Positions 8,296-17,704 of a stretch of DNA of 64,000 bases are shown in pieces (the first letter of the stretch is position 1; every line of letters starts with the position of its first letter). A program made the position numbers and the translations under genes. Below the pieces are notes generated by a model. That model was not told the origin of the DNA and ran no database searches. It saw nothing but the letters and a program-made list of their open reading frames with translations. The stretch is from JBDRDI01 sp043820875 (GTDB lineage Bacteria > Patescibacteriota > Patescibacteriia > Patescibacteriales > UBA12075): positions 34,050 to 98,049 of the forward strand of contig JBDRDI010000021.1 of the NCBI GenBank assembly GCA_043820875.1. The letters are read 5' to 3'.

Positions 8296-8496
8296 TCAGC
8301 GCAAACAGCTCCTTACCGCTTTAATGCTATCGGCAAGGGCACGTTCCTTTTCTTCCTTAACGACGACACTCCATTCTCGAAAAAAAATGTGGTCGCCGGA
8401 ATATAGCTCATAAAAAACAGCAAAAACGATTTCCTTGGCCAGGTCATCAAGTTTCTTTCCCTGCTTATATTCCGAAAGTTCACTCAGCAATGACAT
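8296..8496 (-). CDS. Hypothetical protein, 66 aa, second gene of a two-gene operon
   Basis: Starts MSLLSELSEY and contains a polar-aromatic stretch (FAVFYELYSGDHIFFREW). I choose the ATG at 8496, which overlaps the upstream stop as TGATG and has AAGGAGG at ideal spacing; the in-frame ATG at 8502 overlaps that SD. It has no signal peptide or cysteine motif. The overlap implies translational coupling to the 171-aa protein, hinting at a fixed partnership. No family recognised. Confidence 0.65.
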   Translation of the reverse strand: MSLLSELSEYKQGKKLDDLAKEIVFAVFYELYSGDHIFFREWSVVVKEEKERALADSIKAVRSCLR

Positions 8497-9011
8497 CACC
8501 ATCCTCCTTCCGCAGAGCAGAACACTCGACTGTCCTCATACCATTCGTATGAATCTTTAACAGAACGAACGCTTATACGCCAACCGCCGTATTTTTGATC
8601 AACGATCACCGGACAAAGAATCCCTTTGTTGTTGAGAATATAAAATATATTTGCGCTCCAGAGAGAAAGCGCGCCTTCTTCCAAGTTGGGCTGTTTTTTC
8701 AAAACGCCCCACAATTCAGGAAGGGTGGTTCTTACTTTTTTCTCTCCGCCGAGTTTAGCAATAATCAAACCGTCTTTAGATGGCTCCCACAATTCTCCGT
8801 ATGAAAGCATCATTCTTGATCGATTGTCATTATCGGGAAACTGCGACAAAAAACCATCTTCCAAACAAGAAATCTTTACTTCTGCCCCGTCCTCTACAAA
8901 ATATACATCATCTGCGAACGACGACATATTTGGAGAAATTTCCACTTCGGCAAGAAATAAAAATAACGGATCAATTTCTCTAGCTCTGGACTCCGAAACG
9001 GCTCTTGGCAT
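8496..9011 (-). CDS. Hypothetical protein, 171 aa, first gene of a two-gene operon
   Basis: A soluble protein starting MPRAVSESRAREIDP. It has many aromatic residues (WEPSKDG, LPELWGVL, YGGWRISVRSV, YEWYED) and predicted mixed alpha/beta content, with no transmembrane segment. AGAGGAG precedes the ATG, a consensus promoter lies 80 bases upstream and a terminator follows the operon. That is a complete independent unit, unlike the neighbouring SD-less operons. No family recognised. Confidence 0.7.
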   Translation of the reverse strand: MPRAVSESRAREIDPLFLFLAEVEISPNMSSFADDVYFVEDGAEVKISCLEDGFLSQFPDNDNRSRMMLSYGELWEPSKDGLIIAKLGGEKKVRTTLPELWGVLKKQPNLEEGALSLWSANIFYILNNKGILCPVIVDQKYGGWRISVRSVKDSYEWYEDSRVFCSAEGGW

Positions 9012-9093
9012 ATTGCTCCTCTTTTCTTGGTTTTGCTATACTATTTAGTCATTTTCATTATAACTTTAAAAGAACTGCTTGTACTGATTAATT

Positions 9094-9122
9094 ATCATAT
9101 ATATAAAATAATTTTCTGTCAA
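9094..9122 (-). promoter_or_regulatory. Promoter of the 8296-9011 operon
   Basis: Minus strand TTGACA (9122-9117), 17 bases, TATGAT (9099-9094). It gives a leader of about 75 bases before the ATG at 9011. The -35 box directly abuts the duplicated mrdA fragment. Confidence 0.8.
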
Positions 9123-9123
9123 A

Positions 9124-9228
9124 TGTTAATTCTCAACCGCTTTCTTGTATTCCCCAAAATACCAAGTCAAAAATTCTCTGGCCACTGGCACGGCGTTAAT
9201 GTTCCCCTCCCCCTTCTCCGATTAAAAC
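9124..9228 (-). pseudogene. Orphan duplicate of the mrdA 3' end
   Basis: By hand alignment, 9124-9198 matches 11868-11942 (the mrdA end) at 72 of 75 bases; similarity continues with a two-base gap to about 9228. The gap breaks the reading frame, and there is no start codon or domain, so it is not a gene. It lies between two divergent promoters. It has the same orientation as mrdA and is separated from it by the radical SAM, peptide and transglutaminase genes. The other material in 9012-9349 is the two promoters and the leader of the radical SAM gene. Confidence 0.9.
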
Positions 9229-9261
9229 TTTTTATTTCAACTCTATAAATACCGGCCATTC

Positions 9262-9290
9262 TTGACAAAACAGATATGGAAGTGTAAGAT
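9262..9290 (+). promoter_or_regulatory. Promoter of the PqqD-radical SAM gene
   Basis: TTGACA (9262-9267), 17 bases, TAAGAT (9285-9290). The predicted start near 9297 leaves a leader of about 50 bases with AAGGAA before the ATG at 9350. Confidence 0.8.
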
Positions 9291-9349
9291 TTTAAAAAAT
9301 AAAATAAAAATCGTTCATTAACAATAAAACATAAAAGGAAATATTGAAA

Positions 9350-10744
9350 ATGAATAAACAATATTCGATTAATCTAAGAGTCGGCTGGAGATATATTGAT
9401 TCCGAAATAGTTACATTTAATTGTGCAAATCAAGAAATTGCCATTTGGAATGAGACAGCTTCTTTTTTGTGGAAAAAAATATACGAAGGCGCGACCAATC
9501 TTGATGATTTAGTAAGGCTTTTTGCCGATGAATATTCTATTGACAAAAAAATGGCAAAACGAGATATCACCGTTTTTCTTCAAGAAGCTGTTTCTCTTGA
9601 TTTTATTAATTATCCAGATAACAAGCTGGAATTAAAATCAAAAGACCAAAACGACGATGGCGGAGAAAATGTTTTATTAGCCATCGAAATGAAAGCTATT
9701 GAAAAATTTATTCCTTTCGCCATAACTTTTGAAACGACTTATTCTTGCAACGAAAAATGTGTTCATTGCTATATGGATCGTAATAAACATTCTCTTTCGT
9801 TCAACGAAGTTAAGAGAATTCTTGACGAAATCGCGGCCGAAGGTTGCTTGTTTGTCTCTTTTACCGGCGGGGAATTTTTTACTCGCGACGACGCTATGGA
9901 AATTGTGGAGTACGCCGACAAATTACATTTTGTTGTTGATATTCTTAGCAACGGCACTCTAGTTACCGAGGACAAGGCAAACATGCTCGCACTACGTTCC
10001 GTAAGACGCGTTCAAGTAAGTCTTTACGGAGCAACCCCTGAGACACACGACTCAATTACTCGTTTATCTGGTTCGTTTAAAAAGACCTTGCAAGGTATAA
10101 ATTTTTTAACCAAGGCGGGAATAAAAGTAGAAATTGCTTTTCCGCTAATGCAAATAAACTTTCATGAACGCTATCTCTTGAAAGATCTTGCCAAATCTTT
10201 AGGTTGTTTAATGTCGCCGAGTCATGTTATCACCGCTCGTAATAGCGGGGAACAAGATACTTTTTCTTTCCGATTGAACGATGAGCAGCTAAAATTGTTT
10301 TTAGAAGATAAAGATTTATCCTCTCTTTATGCGGGACGTAAACCATTTCAAGATCATCAATTTTATTTTGGATTTTCTGATTTAACAAGCGCTGCCCCTT
10401 GTTATAGCGGGTTTAACAGTTGTGCAATTACGCCTTCGGGCGAAGTTTTACCTTGCAATCAGCTTCTTTATAAAGTCGGCGATTTGAGGGAAAAAAACTT
10501 TTCGGGAATTTGGAACAACTCCCCACAAATTAAACATCTTCGTAATTTAACTATCGGGAATCTTCCGATATGCTCCAGTTGCCCGACTTTGTCATTTTGC
10601 GCTCGTTGTCCGGGGCTAGCCCTATTGGAAGGAGGTGATCTCTTGGGGCCATCGCCGGAGAACTGTCGAATAACAACAACCTTTGTTTCAGGGAAAGGAG
10701 GTGAAATTCATGAAAAGGAAAAACTACATTCCGCCTCGCGCTAG
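9350..10744 (+). CDS. PqqD-radical SAM-SPASM fusion, putative peptide maturase
   Basis: Residues ~1-95 resemble PqqD, the peptide-recognition domain of RiPP pathways (IWNETASFLWKKI near 32-44, then an alpha-helical end with ITVFLQEAVSLDFI). The radical SAM core begins near 120 with C133-x3-C137-x2-C140 for the 4Fe-4S cluster and GGE at 173-175. A C-terminal SPASM domain follows with CAITPSGEVLPC, CSSCPTLSFCARCPGLALLE and a late Cys in SPENC. The ATG at 9350 is preceded by AAGGAA; a TTG at 9344 is less likely. A 39-aa peptide gene overlaps its 3' end. The family modifies peptides; the substrate here is inferred from position. Confidence 0.9.
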   Translation: MNKQYSINLRVGWRYIDSEIVTFNCANQEIAIWNETASFLWKKIYEGATNLDDLVRLFADEYSIDKKMAKRDITVFLQEAVSLDFINYPDNKLELKSKDQNDDGGENVLLAIEMKAIEKFIPFAITFETTYSCNEKCVHCYMDRNKHSLSFNEVKRILDEIAAEGCLFVSFTGGEFFTRDDAMEIVEYADKLHFVVDILSNGTLVTEDKANMLALRSVRRVQVSLYGATPETHDSITRLSGSFKKTLQGINFLTKAGIKVEIAFPLMQINFHERYLLKDLAKSLGCLMSPSHVITARNSGEQDTFSFRLNDEQLKLFLEDKDLSSLYAGRKPFQDHQFYFGFSDLTSAAPCYSGFNSCAITPSGEVLPCNQLLYKVGDLREKNFSGIWNNSPQIKHLRNLTIGNLPICSSCPTLSFCARCPGLALLEGGDLLGPSPENCRITTTFVSGKGGEIHEKEKLHSASR

Positions 10745-10829
10745 GATGAAAGGCAATACAAAGTTGCTGATCATAGCAGCCATCCACAAAGGATGCACTT
10801 CATCCTCGTCCAGGGTTAAGAAGGGTTAA
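10710..10829 (+). CDS. Short basic peptide, 39 aa, candidate RiPP precursor
   Basis: Begins MKRKNYIPPRAR and ends HKGCTSSSSRVKKG, with a hydrophobic LLIIAAI in the middle. AAAGGAGGTG at 10694-10703 pairs very well with the 16S 3' end, at six bases from the ATG. It overlaps the last 35 bases of the radical SAM gene in another frame and ends 13 bases before a terminator. The single Cys, four consecutive Ser and basic ends would suit a leader-core precursor with Cys/Ser-Thr chemistry, but this is inference. It could also be a small unmodified peptide. Confidence 0.65.
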   Translation: MKRKNYIPPRARMKGNTKLLIIAAIHKGCTSSSSRVKKG

Positions 10830-10841
10830 TACCGATTATCC

Positions 10842-10878
10842 GCCCTGTCCAAATCTAACAATTTGGGCAGGGCTTTTC
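10842..10878 (+). terminator. Rho-independent terminator of the radical SAM-peptide operon
   Basis: The stem GCCCTG-T-CCAAAT pairs with ATTTGG-G-CAGGGC around a short loop and is followed by TTTTCTAT. It lies at the 3' end of the opposing transglutaminase gene; on the minus side there is no T-run, so it acts on the plus transcript. Confidence 0.85.
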
Positions 10879-11795
10879 TATATCAACTCAATATTGTTTT
10901 CAAACTTAATATTTTTCAAAGAAGCAAACACGATCGGTTGCAAAGTCTGAACCGAATTATTAGTCAAGGGTAAACCAAGTTTATTCCAATAGTTAATTTG
11001 AAAATTTTTGGGTATAACTGGTTTTAAAAAAATATTAAATCCATTTATAAAAACTATCCTGTAATCTCTCCTTTGAGCAAAATATTTTTCTCGCTTTTTT
11101 CCATTTTCCAAAGACGCATATTGCGTGTCAAAATCCAGCCAGCCAAAAGAATTAAAATACGCGCTTGCCCAGCCGTGCTCGGCAATCTTTTTTTGTTTTG
11201 GAAAAATAACAAAACCGGTATTGTTCCTAGCAGGTATCTTTAAAATTCTGCACATCGCCACAAATAAACTTGAGTATTCTCCGCAATCGCCCTCGGGCTC
11301 AGTCAAATCTAAATGCTTCACACCTCTTTGCTTAACGGGATAACAATATCTGAAATTTTTTACAATAAAATTAAAAACGGATTGAACATTGTCTAAAATA
11401 GGATTATCGTCGTTAATTATTTTTCTAGTTAACTTTTTCAGCGCAGGAGTCTGCTCTAAAAATTTTTCATTTTTAATATATTGTTGAAACGATTTGGCAA
11501 AATACATTGGTGATAAAAAATTTTCTTTTTTCAAATCAATTTTATTTTTCCAAATAGTCGCCTTAATATTCATTTCTATGTTAATATTTTTTTCGTTTTT
11601 GAATTCAAAATACAAAATTTTATTTCCTTTATCGTCTTTATAATATTTCGATGGTGCTGGCAAAATTGAAAAAGATTCTACTTTTTGCGTTATAGAATTT
11701 AAAGGTTGGGCTACCCAAACTTTTACAATATTATTATCTGAACTTTTTAAAACAGCTCTGTATCTGATATGAAATTTTTTAGGAGAGTAAGTCAT
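10878..11795 (-). CDS. Transglutaminase-like cysteine peptidase/transferase
   Basis: A 305-aa protein with the papain-like transglutaminase core at ~135-230: Cys171 in GDCGEYSSLFVAMCR, His207 in AEHGWASAYF and Asp221 or Asp223 in WLDFDTQ. The N-terminal ~90 residues look like the beta domain common in transglutaminase_5/bacterial Tgase proteins. No signal peptide. It lies 75 bases downstream of mrdA on the same strand and converges on the radical SAM-peptide operon. It has no SD, unlike that operon. It may act on peptidoglycan or surface proteins, or on the nearby peptide; neither is shown. Confidence 0.85.
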   Translation of the reverse strand: MTYSPKKFHIRYRAVLKSSDNNIVKVWVAQPLNSITQKVESFSILPAPSKYYKDDKGNKILYFEFKNEKNINIEMNIKATIWKNKIDLKKENFLSPMYFAKSFQQYIKNEKFLEQTPALKKLTRKIINDDNPILDNVQSVFNFIVKNFRYCYPVKQRGVKHLDLTEPEGDCGEYSSLFVAMCRILKIPARNNTGFVIFPKQKKIAEHGWASAYFNSFGWLDFDTQYASLENGKKREKYFAQRRDYRIVFINGFNIFLKPVIPKNFQINYWNKLGLPLTNNSVQTLQPIVFASLKNIKFENNIELI

Positions 11796-11869
11796 ATTTT
11801 ACAAAAATTTATTTTAATAAATTAACTAACATAAATATACAATAAAACAATCACACAATCAATAGAGTG

Positions 11870-13873
<2,004 letters not shown>

Positions 13874-13913
13874 GTTTTTTATTTTTAAAAATGTTTTGCG
13901 TCAAATTGTGAGT

Positions 13914-14438
13914 CTATCTGAAGAAAGCCGGCCTTAACTTTTTTACCGCTTTGCTTAACAAATAAAAAATTATAGCCACTCCTACTGAATTTATGGCCAA
14001 AAAAATAAATTCGGAAAAGAAAAAACTTTTATCCATAATAAACGGGAAATCTTTTTTTTCAAGAAAAAATAACAAAAAAATCAACAAATAAACAAAAAAT
14101 TTATAAATAAAGCCGGCAAAAAGACATAATGTTAAAAAAGAATATAACGACCTGTTGGTGATAAAATTAACAAGCAAAAATTTTGTCAAAAGAATCATGG
14201 CAGAAAAAGAAACTATATATATGCCGAAGGGATAAAATGAAAAAAAATCAAAAAGCACGCCAACGCCAGCGGCCCACCATATTGCCAGCCAATCGTCTCT
14301 CAGGCCGAGCATAAAAATTAAAACAATAATAACTAGGCTGAAATTGCCGAATGGCCGAGGCAGGCTATTCAAAAATGAAAGCTGTAAGGCCGTCAAGGTT
14401 ATTAAAAAAATTATGTTTAAAAATATTTTTCCGTACAT
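13914..14438 (-). CDS. mreD: Rod shape-determining membrane protein MreD
   Basis: A 174-aa integral membrane protein with about five hydrophobic segments, including LNIIFLITLTALQLSFL at the start and YSFLTLCLFAGFIYKF in the middle. The GNFSLVIIVLIFMLGLRD pattern early in the sequence is typical of MreD. It sits between mreC and mrdA, the usual order. The short basic C-terminus faces the cytosol. Confidence 0.9.
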   Translation of the reverse strand: MYGKIFLNIIFLITLTALQLSFLNSLPRPFGNFSLVIIVLIFMLGLRDDWLAIWWAAGVGVLFDFFSFYPFGIYIVSFSAMILLTKFLLVNFITNRSLYSFLTLCLFAGFIYKFFVYLLIFLLFFLEKKDFPFIMDKSFFFSEFIFLAINSVGVAIIFYLLSKAVKKLRPAFFR

Positions 14439-14449
14439 AAAATTATAAA

Positions 14450-15274
14450 CTATCTTTCACCTGCCGGAAGAATAACCGACACAACAACCATATCTTCAAA
14501 CTCAGACATCGGCTCAATTACAGCATCTTGCCACATTTCATTATTTTCTTTATTTACCGCGGATATTTTTCCAATAATCAAACCGCGCGGAACAAAACTT
14601 TCCAATCCGGAAGTAACAACAATGTCGCTCGGATTTATTTCAGCGCTTTGAGGAATAAACCCCATTTTTATAGTCAAACCAAGATCTCCTTCGGTAATAC
14701 CGTTTGTTTTTTCCGAACCGAAAATCGCAGCCGCCAATTTACATCCGCTATTGCTCGTCAAATAAACTTTGGAAATTTTACCTTTCACTTCCATAATTTT
14801 TCCAACGATAACTCCTCGACCAGATACGACTCCCAGCCCCTCATACAAACCATCATCTGACCCCTTGTCAATTATTATTGTTTCTGTCCGACCCGACAAA
14901 TCGATTCCGTCTCCTCTGGAGATGACATTACTCATGACATATTGATATTGGCTTTGTGATAAAAAATTCAGGTGTTCACGCAAAATTTTGTTTTCATCTT
15001 CCAAAATTTTTAATCTGACATTCTCTTCCGTTAAGTCGGCAACTTGAACTTCAAACTCTTTTAATTTTTCTTTTAAATTTTCTTCACTTGTTTTTTGACC
15101 GAAAGTCGCTCCGATATTTGAGCCCATGGAATAAAATCCGGAGAATATCGGATTCAAAACATTGGCCGCCATTTTTTCAACGGAAGTCAAAGCGCCAAGC
15201 TGGTATAAAAAAATGAGCAGCCCAATAACTGCTATCAAAATAAATGTTTTCTGTTTGCCAACTTTTTTAAACAT
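14450..15274 (-). CDS. mreC: Rod shape-determining protein MreC
   Basis: A 274-aa bitopic protein: a membrane helix near residues 10-30, a coiled coil near 63-100 (ENLKEKLKEFEVQVADLTEE), then the beta-barrel periplasmic domain with the conserved VISRGDGIDLS and VVTSGLESFVPRGL segments. It links MreB filaments to PBP2. It starts 11 bases after mreB ends. Confidence 0.94.
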   Translation of the reverse strand: MFKKVGKQKTFILIAVIGLLIFLYQLGALTSVEKMAANVLNPIFSGFYSMGSNIGATFGQKTSEENLKEKLKEFEVQVADLTEENVRLKILEDENKILREHLNFLSQSQYQYVMSNVISRGDGIDLSGRTETIIIDKGSDDGLYEGLGVVSGRGVIVGKIMEVKGKISKVYLTSNSGCKLAAAIFGSEKTNGITEGDLGLTIKMGFIPQSAEINPSDIVVTSGLESFVPRGLIIGKISAVNKENNEMWQDAVIEPMSEFEDMVVVSVILPAGER

Positions 15275-15285
15275 AGGAACGGAGT

Positions 15286-16329
15286 CTAAAGTTCTTCAGC
15301 GCGGGGTGACAAAACTCTTTCCAGAAGTTCCGCGTCACTCAACAAAATACCCGTGCCTCTTACCACACAAGTTAAAGGATCGTCAGCGACGTGTACTGGT
15401 ATTTTTGTGGCCTGAGCAATTTCTTTGTCCAACCCGCGAATCAATGCTCCTCCACCGGACAACACTATGCCATGTTCATAAATATCCGAGACCAATTCGG
15501 GCGGAGTAATTTCCAAAGTGGTTTTAATATTTTCAATTATTTGTTTTGTAGTCTTACTTATCGCTTCTCTGATTTGACTGTCAGAAATTGCCACGGCTCT
15601 TGGAAGTCCATTTATCAAATCCCGACCCTTTACTTCCATTTCTATCGGCTCTTTCAATGGCGCGGCGGAACCAATTTTCATTTTGATATTTTCAGAGACC
15701 TGTTCTCCGATTAATATATTAAATTCTTCCCTGACATATTGGATAATATTATTGTCCAACTCATTTCCGGCAAGACGCAAAGATTTCCAAGTTACGACTC
15801 CGCCCAAAGATATGACAGAAATTTCCGTGGTTCCTCCGCCAATATCCACAATCATTGTGGCAGTAGGATCACTTACCGGCAAACGGGCGCCGATAGCGGC
15901 GGCCATTGATTCTTCAATTAAATAAACCTGGCGTGCGCCTGCTGACTTTGCCGCGTCTTCCACGGCTTTTTTTTCAACTTCTGTAATGTCCAGAGGTATC
16001 CCAATCACCACGCGCGGACGCGGAATCAAAGTAAAGCTTTCACTGTGAACTTTATCAATAAAATATTTAAGCATTTTTTCCGTCACTTCAAAATCGGAAA
16101 TAACACCGTCAACCAATGGCCTGATAGCTTGAATGTGACCAGGGGTTTTTCCAACCATTTTTCTCGCCTCTTCGCCCACGGCTAAAATTTCTTCGGTTCG
16201 CATATTCACTGCCACCACCGAAGGCTCATTAATAACTATGCCTTTGTCGCTGGTATAAACCAAGGTATTTTTTGTTCCAAGATCAATGCCGAGGTCTTTA
16301 CTAAATTTTCCCAAAAATTTATTAAACAT
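15286..16329 (-). CDS. mreB: Rod shape-determining protein MreB (actin-like)
   Basis: Bacterial actin homologue that organises cell-wall elongation. Phosphate motifs GIDLGTKNT near the start and VDIGGGTTEISV mid-protein, the adenosine motif LSGGGALIRGLD, and a length of 347 aa all fit. It follows proS by 21 bases and precedes mreC, so the whole shape operon may be read from the proS promoter. Confidence 0.97.
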   Translation of the reverse strand: MFNKFLGKFSKDLGIDLGTKNTLVYTSDKGIVINEPSVVAVNMRTEEILAVGEEARKMVGKTPGHIQAIRPLVDGVISDFEVTEKMLKYFIDKVHSESFTLIPRPRVVIGIPLDITEVEKKAVEDAAKSAGARQVYLIEESMAAAIGARLPVSDPTATMIVDIGGGTTEISVISLGGVVTWKSLRLAGNELDNNIIQYVREEFNILIGEQVSENIKMKIGSAAPLKEPIEMEVKGRDLINGLPRAVAISDSQIREAISKTTKQIIENIKTTLEITPPELVSDIYEHGIVLSGGGALIRGLDKEIAQATKIPVHVADDPLTCVVRGTGILLSDAELLERVLSPRAEEL

Positions 16330-16350
16330 AACTACGAAGTCGACTGATAT

Positions 16351-17580
16351 TTATTTGATTTTTTTGACTATATCTTTGAATTTAATTAATTCACATTCAT
16401 TGCTGTTTCGCTTTTTTATTTCTACGGCGTTTTCTTTTATTGTTTTTTCGCTTACCACCACTCTCCACGGGCATCCAATTAAATCGGCATCAGCGAATTT
16501 TTGTCCAGCTGAAATATCGTCACGGTCGTCGTATAAAACTTCTACACCGTTATTTAACAACTCTTGATACATTTTTTCCGCTTCGTCATTCTGTTTAATA
16601 GAAATTAAATTTATCTTAAACGGCGCGACATTTTCCGGCCAAACAACTCCCCTTTCATCATTATTTATCTCTACGATTGTCCCTATTAATCTTTGCAAGC
16701 CAATGCCGAAACAACCCATAATCACATTTTTCTTCTCGCCGTTTTTATCCAAATATTTCAGATCAAACGGTTCTGAAAATTTTGCGCCCAATTTGAAAAT
16801 ATTTCCGACTTCTACGGCTTTTTCCTCACGCAATTTATTACTCCCACATTCTGGGCATTTATTTTCTTGGTCTTTTATAATTTCTTTATTGATTGCTATT
16901 TGGCATTTGTCGCAAATATAAATCAAATCTTCACCTGCCTTAGTCAGGGTTTGAAATTCGTGCGAATATTTTGCGAAGCTTCCGCCGGAGGCATATGTTA
17001 AATATGTAATATCACCAATACCGCAACGATTAAAAATATTTTTATAAGCGGTAATAATTTTTTCATAATAACTATCCAAATCTTCCTGACTGGCATGAAA
17101 AGAATAAAAATCTTTCATCACAAATTCACGACCACGCATTAATCCTGACTTGGCGCGCTTCTCGTTTCTGAATTTATTTTGAAACTGATAAACATATTTC
17201 GGCAAATCTTTATAGGAAGAAATAAATCTTTTGGCCAAAGGAGTGATTATTTCTTCATGAGTCGGTCCGATTGCAAATTCTTTATCATCAACTTTCAACT
17301 GAAAAAGATCATCCATGCCTGTCCATCGTCCGGTTTTTTCCCAATTTTCTTTGGGATGTAAACTGGGTAAAAATAATTCTTGTCCGCCAACCGCGTTCAT
17401 TTCTTCCCTGATAATCTGTTCAACTTTTTTGTACACCTTAAATCCAAGTGGCAACAATGTATAAACGCCAGCCATTACTTTATCCACAAATCCGCCCTGA
17501 ATCAAAAGTTTTGCGTTTAAACTAACTTCGTCTTTCGGAATCTGCTTGATTGTTTTTGTGAAATTTTGAGATTGCCGCAT
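16351..17580 (-). CDS. proS: Prolyl-tRNA synthetase, short form without full editing domain
   Basis: Class II synthetase charging tRNA-Pro. Motif 2 lies around FRNEKRAKSGLMRGREF and motif 3 near GCFGIGLQRLIGTI; the anticodon-binding domain is C-terminal. The protein is 409 aa, against about 570 for ProRS with the inserted Ala-editing domain. Between motifs 2 and 3 there is only a ~60-residue stretch with two CxxC pairs (CDKC, CPEC), so the INS domain is absent. It has a TTGACA promoter and a short leader without SD. Confidence 0.94.
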   Translation of the reverse strand: MRQSQNFTKTIKQIPKDEVSLNAKLLIQGGFVDKVMAGVYTLLPLGFKVYKKVEQIIREEMNAVGGQELFLPSLHPKENWEKTGRWTGMDDLFQLKVDDKEFAIGPTHEEIITPLAKRFISSYKDLPKYVYQFQNKFRNEKRAKSGLMRGREFVMKDFYSFHASQEDLDSYYEKIITAYKNIFNRCGIGDITYLTYASGGSFAKYSHEFQTLTKAGEDLIYICDKCQIAINKEIIKDQENKCPECGSNKLREEKAVEVGNIFKLGAKFSEPFDLKYLDKNGEKKNVIMGCFGIGLQRLIGTIVEINNDERGVVWPENVAPFKINLISIKQNDEAEKMYQELLNNGVEVLYDDRDDISAGQKFADADLIGCPWRVVVSEKTIKENAVEIKKRNSNECELIKFKDIVKKIK

Positions 17581-17611
17581 ACGTGCTATTTTTTTATTTA
17601 TTTATATTATT

Positions 17612-17641
17612 ATATTACATTAAAATATGAGAGTTTGTCAA
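17612..17641 (-). promoter_or_regulatory. proS promoter
   Basis: Minus strand TTGACA (17641-17636), 18 bases, TAATAT (17617-17612). The predicted start lies about 25 bases before the proS ATG; the leader is A/T only near the start codon and has no SD. Confidence 0.75.
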
Positions 17642-17649
17642 AATACATA

Positions 17650-17682
17650 AAATATAAAAGAGGGAAAAATATTTTTCCCTCT
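17650..17682 (-). terminator. Terminator after secF
   Basis: A perfect 12-base inverted repeat (AGAGGGAAAAAT and its complement, 17659-17682) is followed on the minus strand by T-rich sequence. It lies between the secF stop and the proS promoter. Confidence 0.8.
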
Positions 17683-17704
17683 TCATGCATTAACGGAAAA
17701 TAAT

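Noticed and set aside
9167..9361. A 64-aa minus-strand ORF across the mrdA fragment
   Set aside because: It is in a different frame from mrdA, has no signals and runs against the radical SAM promoter.
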